Positions 27,735-35,489 of a stretch of 64,000 nt of DNA are shown piece after piece. Position numbers and translations under genes: made by a program. A model generated the notes under the pieces. It saw only the letters and a program-made list of their open reading frames with translations. It made no database searches and was not told the origin of the DNA. Numbering within the stretch: the stretch's first letter is position 1; each line of letters opens with the position of its first letter. The DNA comes from Afipia felis ATCC 53690 (GTDB lineage Bacteria > Pseudomonadota > Alphaproteobacteria > Rhizobiales > Xanthobacteraceae): positions 1,426,001-1,490,000 of the forward strand of contig NZ_KB375270.1 in NCBI RefSeq assembly GCF_000314735.2, given 5' to 3'.

Positions 27735-28422
27735 CACAATCCCACTCCATGATCCATCGCCCTGTCTGCCCATGCCGGTTGCGAACGAGTTCTGCATCGA
27801 GAACAGGCGCGCCCCAGGCAATCCAGTCCGGTCCGGGCGGAGAACGCCTTGCACGCACGATCCAGCGCGTTTCCGCGGTGCTGATGACGGGTTCGCTTGA
27901 CGTGGAAAGCATCACGCACGGCACGCCGCTTGATCGGGCCGCGAGCGTCAGCCTGCGGCTTGCGACGAGATCGAATGTCTTCGCGCCACCCCACAATTCG
28001 AGGATCACCGCGCCCAGCGCATCGCAGGCCAGCGCATCGGCGGCGACCTTCAACCCTGTTTCCGCATTGGGCACGCTCACCAGCACCAGCCGGCGCGGGT
28101 CGAGTCCCAGTTCGGCAAACCCGCTCATCGACAAGGCGCCGGCTTCGGTTTCCGCAAAATCCTGTTGCACCCAAAGCAGCGGCCTGTGGTTCGACAACCG
28201 CTCCGCGATGCCCGCGACAAAGCCGGTTGCGGCGACCGATTGCCGGGTCTCGAGGGCGAACACCTCATGCAGTGCGCCGCGCAACAGGCCGCCCTGCAGC
28301 GTCGCATCCGCTCCGGCATGACCGAGCGCCACGTGTTCGGCATGCAGCGGCATGGTCTGCGCCTCGAGATGGCGGATGGTGTCCTGCAAGGACGCAAGCG
28401 TACTCATACGCGCGCTGGTCAT
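27610..28422 (-). CDS. imuA: ImuA, RecA-like mutasome protein
   Basis: About 270 residues from ATG 28422 (MTSARMSTLASLQDTIRHLE...). An upstream in-frame ATG at 28488 overlaps the LexA site and is unlikely to be used. The LQGGLLRGALHEVFALE and GFVAGIAERLSNHRPLLWVQQDFAETEAGAL segments resemble the truncated RecA/SulA-like fold of ImuA, and RWIVRARRSPPG...WIMEWDCDE is typical of its C-terminal part. It is the first gene of the SOS mutagenesis operon. The last 125 bp are also the start of imuB in a different frame. Confidence 0.92.
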   Translation of the reverse strand: MTSARMSTLASLQDTIRHLEAQTMPLHAEHVALGHAGADATLQGGLLRGALHEVFALETRQSVAATGFVAGIAERLSNHRPLLWVQQDFAETEAGALSMSGFAELGLDPRRLVLVSVPNAETGLKVAADALACDALGAVILELWGGAKTFDLVASRRLTLAARSSGVPCVMLSTSSEPVISTAETRWIVRARRSPPGPDWIAWGAPVLDAELVRNRHGQTGRWIMEWDCDERIFREPATYSQPLVAAPADRPHQAPAHAGGSVARMRRAG

Positions 28423-28482
28423 GCGCCCGGTCCTGAAATCCAAGGCCTTCCTCGCTTGTCTCAACGAGGAGCGGCCATCTAT

Positions 28483-28529
28483 GTTCATGTTATGTTCTAG
28501 TATAGTCCTATCGAGGCAGGGTAAGTCAA
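28483..28529 (-). promoter_or_regulatory. LexA-controlled SOS promoter of imuA-imuB-dnaE2
   Basis: On the minus strand a TTGACT (plus 28524-28529) and a TATACT (plus 28499-28504), 19 bp apart, form a plausible sigma-70 promoter. A perfect alphaproteobacterial LexA box, GTTC-N7-GTTC on the plus strand (28483-28497), begins one base after the -10. LexA bound there would block initiation; RecA-triggered LexA cleavage after DNA damage would release it. The stretch 28530-28704 between this promoter and the ligase gene holds nothing recognisable. Confidence 0.88.
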
Positions 28530-28704
28530 CCGGAGTCTGAGGAGCCGTTTTTCTTCAACAAAATCAAATATATTCAGGCCCTGGAAACTTGCCGGATCGC
28601 TCCGCTCTGGTGGTCGCGATGGGCGCAATGGCGGCGCAATGCGCGTTCTCGACGAACTCAAGCTGGCCGCCTCTTACCTGAAGAATGTTTAGACGCGCGC
28701 TTGC

Positions 28705-30396
28705 TCAACCGACGTGCCGTTTGGCCGCATGCTCGGCAGGCCCAGAAGAAACGTCTGTCTTCAGAAGCCGCTCCAGTGTCTCCAGCCGGTCTGCTTCGCC
28801 CGGCGGCTTGTCCCAGCGCAGGCGGTTGATGCGCGGAAAGCGCATCGCGACGCCAGACTTGTGGCGCGGCGAACGCGCCAGCCCTTCGAACGCAACCTCC
28901 AGCACGAGCCCCTTGTCCGGCTCATGCACGACGTGACGCACGGGGCCGAATTTTTCCGTGGTGTTGCGGCGGACGAAACGGTCGATCTGGAGTAGTTCCT
29001 CGTCGGTGAAACCGAAATAGGCCTTGCCGACCGGCACAAGCTGATCGCCCTCCTCCCCGTCCGTCCAGACACCAAAGGTGTAATCCGAATAATAAGACGA
29101 GCGCTTGCCGTGACCGCGCTGGGCATACATCAGCACGGCGTCGATGACATGCGGATCGCGCTTCCATTTCCACCACTGGCCTTTGGGACGGCCCGGCAGA
29201 TACGGCGCATCGCGACGCTTCAGCATGACACCCTCCACAGCGTCGGCATCATCGCCCGCACCGGCGCTCGCAGGATCGGCGCGCGCGGCCGTCAGTTCGG
29301 GCCATGTCGAAAAAGGCACACGCGGTGACAGATCGATGCCCGGATCATCCAGCCGCGCGATGAACGATTCCAGATGTTCGCGCCGCTCGGCGAACGGCAA
29401 TTCGCGGAGGTCGTTTTCATCGTCTGCCAGAAGATCGTAGGCGCGCAGATGGATCGGATAATCCTTCATCAGTTTCGGCGTCACGCTTTTACGGTTGAGC
29501 CGCTGCTGCAACACGTTGAAGCTTTGCACGCGCCCCTCACGCAGCACCAGCAACTCGCCGTCGATGGCGCCGGGCAACCGGAGCGACGGCACCAGATCCG
29601 GAAAACTCCGAGTGATGTCCTCGCCGCTGCGTGAATAAAGCCGCGCAACGATCTCGCCATTTTCATTGCGGCCGCTCACCGCCTGCACGCGGATGCCGTC
29701 CCACTTCCATTCGGCGATGAAGTCCGCGGGATCAAGAGCATCGAAATCGGCATCCTCCACCGCATGCGCCAGCATCACCGGACGGAACGGCGCCGGGTCG
29801 CGGTTGACCGGCTTGTCGGCGTGGCCTTCCAGCCAGGCGAACAGATCGAGATAAGGCGGTGCAAGGCCCGGCCAGATCAGTTCGATCTCATGCGGGTCCT
29901 TGCCGCCGAGCGCGGCGGCGGCGGTCTTGGCCAGCCGCGAGGAAACGCCGATGCGAAGGCTTCCCGTGACAAGCTTGAGCAGGGCCCAGCGCCCGGTCTC
30001 GTCGAGCTGGTCGAGCCATCGCACGAGTTGCGCAGGCAACTCGGTCTTGCCGAGTGTATGGAAGGTGGTGACGACCTCGCTCAATGTGGGGGACGGCTGA
30101 TTGTGGCCGGGCACGCCGCGTTCCGGTGTCGGCCACATCAGCGCGACGGTCTCGGAGAGGTCGCCGACATAATCGTAGGAGAGCGCAAACAAGGTGGGAT
30201 CGGTGCGTTCCGCAATCAGATCGCGGATCAATCCCGGCTTGGCATGACGAAACGACAGCGCACCGGTCAGCGCGGCGAGCGCATAGCCGCGATCGGGGTC
30301 TTCGACCTCACGGAAGTAAGCTGTCATCAGCCGCAGCTTGTTGTTGCGGCCTGGCTCATAAGCAAGACGATCAAGCAAATGGGCGAAACGGTTCAT
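28705..30396 (-). CDS. ATP-dependent DNA ligase of the ligase-associated repair system
   Basis: A 563-residue single-polypeptide ligase. It has an N-terminal DNA-binding helical domain (residues 1-200), an adenylation domain with the nucleophile K231 in EWKWDGIRVQ (KxDG motif), and a C-terminal OB domain including EGVMLKRRDAPYLPGRPKGQWWKWKRDP (motif V). It differs from Ku-dependent LigD, with no polymerase or phosphoesterase domain and no ku nearby. It overlaps the exonuclease gene by 4 bp and lies beside the lhr and pdeM genes, the conserved four-gene set annotated as ligase-associated DNA damage response. Its exact lesion target is not settled. Confidence 0.94.
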   Translation of the reverse strand: MNRFAHLLDRLAYEPGRNNKLRLMTAYFREVEDPDRGYALAALTGALSFRHAKPGLIRDLIAERTDPTLFALSYDYVGDLSETVALMWPTPERGVPGHNQPSPTLSEVVTTFHTLGKTELPAQLVRWLDQLDETGRWALLKLVTGSLRIGVSSRLAKTAAAALGGKDPHEIELIWPGLAPPYLDLFAWLEGHADKPVNRDPAPFRPVMLAHAVEDADFDALDPADFIAEWKWDGIRVQAVSGRNENGEIVARLYSRSGEDITRSFPDLVPSLRLPGAIDGELLVLREGRVQSFNVLQQRLNRKSVTPKLMKDYPIHLRAYDLLADDENDLRELPFAERREHLESFIARLDDPGIDLSPRVPFSTWPELTAARADPASAGAGDDADAVEGVMLKRRDAPYLPGRPKGQWWKWKRDPHVIDAVLMYAQRGHGKRSSYYSDYTFGVWTDGEEGDQLVPVGKAYFGFTDEELLQIDRFVRRNTTEKFGPVRHVVHEPDKGLVLEVAFEGLARSPRHKSGVAMRFPRINRLRWDKPPGEADRLETLERLLKTDVSSGPAEHAAKRHVG

Positions 30397-31442
30397 GCGG
30401 CGCCGCCCTCTTCCGCAACCACGCTCGCCCCTTCATCTTCCTCGCCATAGCCGACGAGATCGAGCGGCCGTGCTTTCAGCCCCTTGGTTTCGCACCAATG
30501 CACCAGCGCATCTTCCTGCCCGTGCGTTACCCAGACTTCGCCCGCACCGGTCGCGGCGATGGTCGCGGTGAGACCATTCCAGTCAGCATGATCTGAAATA
30601 ACGAGCGGCAGTTCTATGCCCTTCTGGCGCGCGCGGGCACGCGTGCGCATCCAGCCCGAGGCGAAGGCGGCCACCGGATCGGGAAAGCGTCGCGTCCAGA
30701 TATCGGTGATGGCGGATGGCGGCGCCAGCGTGATGGTACCCGCCAGATCGGCCTTCCTGGCATCACGGGCAAGCCGCAATTCGCCAAGATCGATGCCGCG
30801 GCTCTGATAATAGCGCGTGATACTTTCCATCGCGCCGTGCAAATAAATTGGTGCGCCGTAACCGGCTTTGCGCAACAGCGCCATCACGCGTTGCGCCTTG
30901 CCGAGCGAATAGGCCCCCACCAGATGCGCGCGCTCGGGAAACAGCGAAACGGAATCGAGCAGCTTGCGGATTTCGCCGTCCGCATCGCCATGCCGGAAGA
31001 TCGGCAATCCAAATGTCGCCTCGGTGATGAACACATCGCACGACACGATCTCGAACGGCGTGCAGGTCGGGTCCGGAGCATCCTTATAGTCCCCGGAGGC
31101 GACGATACGCAGGCCGCCATGATCCACCGCGATCTGTGCCGAGCCGAGTACATGGCCTGCGGGATGGAAGCTGACCTCGATCTTGCCGAGCTTGAGAGGC
31201 TCGCCATAGGAAATCACCTGCGTCGAGCCAGCGAAATTATCGCCGTAGCGCAGCCGCATGATGTCGAGGGTTTCCTGCGTCGCCAGCACCGCACCATGAC
31301 CCGGCCGGGCATGATCCGAATGGCCGTGGGTGATGAGCGCCCGCTCCACCGGCCGGACAGGATCGATATGAAAGCCGCCCGGCTTGCAGCAAAGCCCGGC
31401 GGCGGTGGGCAACAGGATATCCTGGGGGCGCATGCCGATCAT
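30393..31442 (-). CDS. Ligase-associated metallo-beta-lactamase/beta-CASP exonuclease
   Basis: A 349-residue predicted DNA exonuclease related to SNM1/Pso2 nucleases. The metal-binding motif THGHSDHARPGHG (HxHxDH) is near residues 38-50, FHPAGHVLGSAQI supplies the next His, and ASGDYKDAPDPTCTPFE supplies the Asp. ISDHADWNG near residue 285 is the beta-CASP-type His motif. It starts at ATG 31442 (an ATG at 31433 is possible; neither has a clear ribosome site) and is divergent from the helicase gene with only about 65-115 bp between. It is translationally coupled to the ligase by an ATGA overlap. Confidence 0.93.
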   Translation of the reverse strand: MIGMRPQDILLPTAAGLCCKPGGFHIDPVRPVERALITHGHSDHARPGHGAVLATQETLDIMRLRYGDNFAGSTQVISYGEPLKLGKIEVSFHPAGHVLGSAQIAVDHGGLRIVASGDYKDAPDPTCTPFEIVSCDVFITEATFGLPIFRHGDADGEIRKLLDSVSLFPERAHLVGAYSLGKAQRVMALLRKAGYGAPIYLHGAMESITRYYQSRGIDLGELRLARDARKADLAGTITLAPPSAITDIWTRRFPDPVAAFASGWMRTRARARQKGIELPLVISDHADWNGLTATIAATGAGEVWVTHGQEDALVHWCETKGLKARPLDLVGYGEEDEGASVVAEEGGAA

Positions 31443-31555
31443 ATAGGAGGCGCGGACGGGGTTGGGAGTAGCTCTCCTGCTGGGCGGACGGGAATTGGCG
31501 GCGGAACTTGCGCCATCCCCTCGACCTGAGAGGTGCGGCAGCCTACTTTATCGGC

Positions 31556-34117
31556 GTGGCTCTGATCGAACCCTCATCCCTCCATCCTCTGTTGCCGGAT
31601 GCGTTTTTGCGCTGGTTTGCCGCGCGCGGCTGGGCGCCGCGCGTGCATCAGCTCGCACTATTGGAAAAGGCGTTCGAAGGCCGCTCGACTTTGCTGATTG
31701 CGCCGACAGGCGCGGGCAAGACACTGGCGGGATTCCTGCCGACACTGGTGGAATTGGGATCGCCCAAACCCTCCCGCTCCAGACTCATTTCCACCGGGCG
31801 TGACGTCCGGCAGGGCGAAGGCCTCCACACACTTTACATTTCGCCACTGAAGGCGCTCGCGGTCGATATCGCACGTAACCTCGAACGCCCGATCGCCGAC
31901 ATGAAGCTGCCGATCCGGGTCGAGACCCGCACCGGCGACACACCCGCCTCCCGCCGTCAGCGGCAACGGCGCTATCCGCCGGACATCATGCTGACGACGC
32001 CGGAGCAGCTTGCGCTGCTGCTGTCGTCCGATGATGCGCCCTATATGTTTTCGTCGCTCAAGCGCATCGTGCTCGACGAACTGCATGCACTGGTTACCTC
32101 GAAGCGCGGCGACCTGCTCGCACTCGGCCTCGCACGGCTGTGGACGCTTGCACCGCAGGTAACCGCCATCGGCCTGTCCGCCACGGTGGCCGAGCCCGAG
32201 TCGCTGTGCCGCTTTCTGGTGCCGCAAAAACAAGGTGAGACGCGTGCAGCCGATCTGGTGATTGCTGATGCAGGGGCCGCACCGGTCGTCGAAATGCTCG
32301 ACACACGCGAGCGCCTGCCCTGGGCCGGGCATTCGGCACGCCATGCGCTACATGAAATCTACGATCTGGTGAAGGCGAACAAGACCACGCTGATGTTCGT
32401 CAACACCCGCTCGCAGGCAGAGATGCTGTTTCAGGATCTGTGGCGCATCAACGACGACAACCTCTCCATCGCTTTGCATCATGGCTCGCTCGACGTCGCG
32501 CAGCGCCGCAAGGTCGAGGATGCGATGGCGGCCGGCAAACTGCGCGGCGTGGTCTGCACCTCCTCACTCGATCTCGGCATCGACTGGGGTGACATCGATC
32601 TCGTCATCAATGTCGGCGCGCCGAAAGGTGCTTCGCGCCTGATGCAACGGATCGGCCGCGCCAACCATCGCCTCGATGAACCTTCGCGTGCGGTGATGGT
32701 GCCTGCCAATCGGTTCGAAGTTCTGGAGTGCCGAGCCGCCATCGACGCTGTAGCGGAGAACGCGCAGGACACCCCGCCGCTGCGCTCCGGCGCGCTTGAC
32801 GTGCTGGCGCAGCATGTGCTCGGCCGCGCTTGCGGCGAACCATTCCTTGCGGACGAACTCTATGACGAAGTGCGCAGCGCCGCGCCCTATGCGGAATTGG
32901 CGCGCGCCGACTTCGACGACGTGATCGATTTCGTCGCCACCGGCGGCTATGCGCTGAAAAGCTACGAGCGCTTCGCGCGCATCAAGCAGGATAAATCGGG
33001 ACGCTGGCGTGTCGCCAATCCGAAAGTGCGGCAGAGCTACCGTCTCAATGTCGGCACCATTGTCGAGGAGCCGATGCTGAAGGTGCGTCTCGTCCGCGCG
33101 CGACGTGGTGGTAGCGGCGTGACCGGACCGATCGCGCGCGGCGGACGGCTGTTAGGTGAGATCGAGGAGTATTTCATCGAGGGCCTGGTGAGTGGCGATA
33201 CCTTCGTATTCGGCGGCGAGATCGTGCGCTACGAGGCACTGGTGGAAGATCAGGTCTATGTCTCACGCGCCAACGACGCCGACGCCAAGGTGCCGTCCTA
33301 CATGGGCGGCAAGTTTCCGCTCTCGACCTATCTCGCCGAGCGCGTGCGCCTGCTGCTCGCGGACCGCAAGGCATGGGCGGCATTGCCCGAGCAGGTGCGC
33401 GACTGGCTGTCGCTGCAGGCGGCGTTCTCGCAAGTGCCGGGGCCGCGCGAACTGGTGGTTGAAACCTTCCCGCGCGCCGACAAGCATTATCTCGTCTGCT
33501 ATCCATTCGAGGGACGCCTCGCGCACCAAACCCTCGGCATGCTGCTGACGCGGCGGCTGGAGCGTGCCCGGGTGCGACCTTTGGGATTTGTCGCCAACGA
33601 ATACGCGCTGGCGGTCTGGATGCTGGGCGATGCCTCGGCGATGATCCGCAACGGCCAGCTCGATCTCGATGCACTGTTTGATCCTGACATGCTCGGCGAC
33701 GATCTTGAGGCCTGGCTCGCCGAATCCGCGCTGATGAAGCGCACCTTCCGCACCTGCGCGGTGATCTCGGGGCTGATCCCGCGCCGTTTCGCCGGCGAGG
33801 AAAAATCGCGGCGGCAAGTGCTGTTCTCGACCGACCTCGTCTATGACGTGCTGCGCAAGCACCAGCCTGACCATGTACTGCTGCGCGCTGCCCGCGCCGA
33901 CGCCGCCACTGGCCTTTTGGACATCCGTCGCCTCAGCGATATGCTGGCGCGGATCAAGCGACGAATCACCCATCGGGAACTCGACCGGATTTCCCCACTC
34001 GCAGTGCCGGTGATGCTGGAAATCGGGCGCGAGGCGGTCTATGGCGAAGCCTCCGACGAACTGCTGGCGGAAGCCGCCGAGGAACTCGTGAAAGAAGCAA
34101 TGGCGCGGGACTCATGA
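31556..34117 (+). CDS. Lhr-type DEXH helicase of the ligase-associated repair system
   Basis: About 853 residues, a superfamily 2 3'-5' helicase of the Lhr core type. Walker A is LIAPTGAGKTLAGFLP, followed by LYISPLKALAVDIARNL (motif Ia), LTTPEQLALLL, the DEXH box IVLDELHALVTSKRG, GLSATV (motif III), and motifs V/VI in TSSLDLGIDWGDIDLVINVGAPKGASRLMQRIGRANHR. A winged-helix and Lhr-specific C-terminal region follows. The start is unclear: GTG at 31556 is used here and a TTG at 31508 is possible. It overlaps pdeM by 4 bp (ATGA) and is divergent from the exonuclease-ligase pair. Confidence 0.94.
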   Translation: MALIEPSSLHPLLPDAFLRWFAARGWAPRVHQLALLEKAFEGRSTLLIAPTGAGKTLAGFLPTLVELGSPKPSRSRLISTGRDVRQGEGLHTLYISPLKALAVDIARNLERPIADMKLPIRVETRTGDTPASRRQRQRRYPPDIMLTTPEQLALLLSSDDAPYMFSSLKRIVLDELHALVTSKRGDLLALGLARLWTLAPQVTAIGLSATVAEPESLCRFLVPQKQGETRAADLVIADAGAAPVVEMLDTRERLPWAGHSARHALHEIYDLVKANKTTLMFVNTRSQAEMLFQDLWRINDDNLSIALHHGSLDVAQRRKVEDAMAAGKLRGVVCTSSLDLGIDWGDIDLVINVGAPKGASRLMQRIGRANHRLDEPSRAVMVPANRFEVLECRAAIDAVAENAQDTPPLRSGALDVLAQHVLGRACGEPFLADELYDEVRSAAPYAELARADFDDVIDFVATGGYALKSYERFARIKQDKSGRWRVANPKVRQSYRLNVGTIVEEPMLKVRLVRARRGGSGVTGPIARGGRLLGEIEEYFIEGLVSGDTFVFGGEIVRYEALVEDQVYVSRANDADAKVPSYMGGKFPLSTYLAERVRLLLADRKAWAALPEQVRDWLSLQAAFSQVPGPRELVVETFPRADKHYLVCYPFEGRLAHQTLGMLLTRRLERARVRPLGFVANEYALAVWMLGDASAMIRNGQLDLDALFDPDMLGDDLEAWLAESALMKRTFRTCAVISGLIPRRFAGEEKSRRQVLFSTDLVYDVLRKHQPDHVLLRAARADAATGLLDIRRLSDMLARIKRRITHRELDRISPLAVPVMLEIGREAVYGEASDELLAEAAEELVKEAMARDS

Positions 34118-34809
34118 CGATTGCTTCAGCTACCTCGGCTGCACTGCATGTCGTGCGCGTCGCCGGCATCGACATGATTGCTGATCTTTCTGGTGCGCTG
34201 TTCTGGGTCGACGAGCGCCTGCTCGTCGTCTCCGACCTACATCTGGAAAAAGGCTCAAGCTTCGCCACCCGTCGCGTGCTGCTACCACCTTACGACACCG
34301 CTGCAACACTGGCGAAACTGCAGGCGGTAATCGCGCGGCACGATCCACGCACGGTGATCGCGCTCGGTGACAGCTTCCACGATCGCGACGCACATCATCG
34401 GCTCGATGCGTCCGACCGCGCAACGCTGACGCAATTGCAGGCGCGGCGCGACTGGATCTGGATCGCCGGCAATCATGATCCGGCACTGCCCCGCGATATC
34501 GGCGGCACGGTCGCCGATGAAGTCCAAATGGGACCGCTGACCTTCCGTCATGAGCCGACCGGCGCGTATGGTGAAATCGCCGGCCATCTACATCCCAAGG
34601 CCCGCGTCAGCCGCCGCGGCCGCTCGATCGAACGGCGCTGTTTCGCCAGCGACGGCGAGCGCGCAGTGATGCCGTCATTCGGCGCCTATACCGGGGGCCT
34701 CAGCATCCGCGATGAAGCGTTCCGGGCCATCTTCCAGACCTCCGGCTTCATCGCTCACCTTCTCGGCGACCGTCAGGTTCATCGCATCACCGCTGCTCGG
34801 TGTTATTGA
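34114..34809 (+). CDS. pdeM: PdeM, ligase-associated calcineurin-like phosphoesterase
   Basis: A 231-residue metallophosphoesterase. Metal-binding motifs appear in order: VVSDLHLEKG (DxH), ALGDSFHDRDAHHRL (GDxxHD-like), AGNHDPALP (GNHD) and GEIAGHLHPKARV (GHxH). This is the fourth component of the conserved Lhr-ligase-exonuclease-phosphoesterase set, annotated as an endonuclease/phosphodiesterase. It is translationally coupled to the helicase (ATGA). Its last residues converge on the response-regulator gene 30 bp away, with no clear terminator between. Confidence 0.92.
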   Translation: MTIASATSAALHVVRVAGIDMIADLSGALFWVDERLLVVSDLHLEKGSSFATRRVLLPPYDTAATLAKLQAVIARHDPRTVIALGDSFHDRDAHHRLDASDRATLTQLQARRDWIWIAGNHDPALPRDIGGTVADEVQMGPLTFRHEPTGAYGEIAGHLHPKARVSRRGRSIERRCFASDGERAVMPSFGAYTGGLSIRDEAFRAIFQTSGFIAHLLGDRQVHRITAARCY

Positions 34810-34838
34810 GCGACGCGCGAGATCAATCCCGTTTGCGC

Positions 34839-35489
34839 CTATTGCTCCTCTCCAACAATCGCAAGCCGTTCCGCGAGAACTGCAGCCTGCGTCCGGGAAC
34901 CGACGCCCAGCTTCCTGAAAATCGTGGAGACGTGCCCCTTGACGGTCTGCTCCGCGATATTCAGTTCGCCGGCAATTTCCTTGTTCAAACGTCCCTGAAC
35001 GATCATCGACAGGATGCGCATTTGCTGGCCGGATAACCGCGCGAATCGATTTGCAAGATCGAGATCGCCCTCCGCAATCGCGCCACGCCCACCGATGTTC
35101 GGAGGAATCCATATTTCGCCACCCAATATGCGGGATACGGCTTCCGCCATCGTCGGTAAGCTCAGTGATTTCGGGATATAGCCCGACGCGCCATATGCGA
35201 CCGCTCGGCGGATCGTCGTCGGATCCTGCTTGGCTGAAATGATGGCGACCGGCAGCGTCGGATGTTGCGCCAGCAGCATGAACAGGCCGGCGAAGCCTCG
35301 CACACCTGGCATGTTCAGATCCCATAGCACGAGGTCGATTTCGCCCGCATGCAGCGTCAGTGTTTGCAGCACCTCGTCGAGCGAGTGACACTCCAGCACC
35401 TCGATATTCTCGATGACGCTTCCGAGAGCGGTGCGCAATCCCGCCCGAACAAGCGGATGGTCGTCCCCGATGATAATGCGTGTCGTCAT
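34839..35489 (-). CDS. LuxR/NarL-type response regulator, CrbR-like
   Basis: A 216-residue regulator. Receiver domain is at residues 4-125 with acidic pocket D9-D10, phospho-acceptor D57 (LVLWDLNMPG) and K107 region (GYIPKSL). The C-terminal LuxR HTH is in LSGQQMRILSMIVQGRLNKEIAGELNIAEQTVKGHVSTIFRKLGV. It overlaps the hybrid kinase gene by 4 bp (ATGA), so the two are a cognate pair. An SSS-type hybrid kinase with a NarL-type partner is the layout of CrbS/CrbR, which controls acetyl-CoA synthetase and acetate use in Vibrio and Pseudomonas. Acetate control here is inferred from that layout only. Confidence 0.93.
   Translation of the reverse strand: MTTRIIIGDDHPLVRAGLRTALGSVIENIEVLECHSLDEVLQTLTLHAGEIDLVLWDLNMPGVRGFAGLFMLLAQHPTLPVAIISAKQDPTTIRRAVAYGASGYIPKSLSLPTMAEAVSRILGGEIWIPPNIGGRGAIAEGDLDLANRFARLSGQQMRILSMIVQGRLNKEIAGELNIAEQTVKGHVSTIFRKLGVGSRTQAAVLAERLAIVGEEQ

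Noticed and set aside
28705..30396. LigD-type non-homologous end-joining ligase
   Set aside because: No polymerase or phosphoesterase domain and no ku gene nearby; the neighbours are the exonuclease, Lhr helicase and PdeM of the ligase-associated system.
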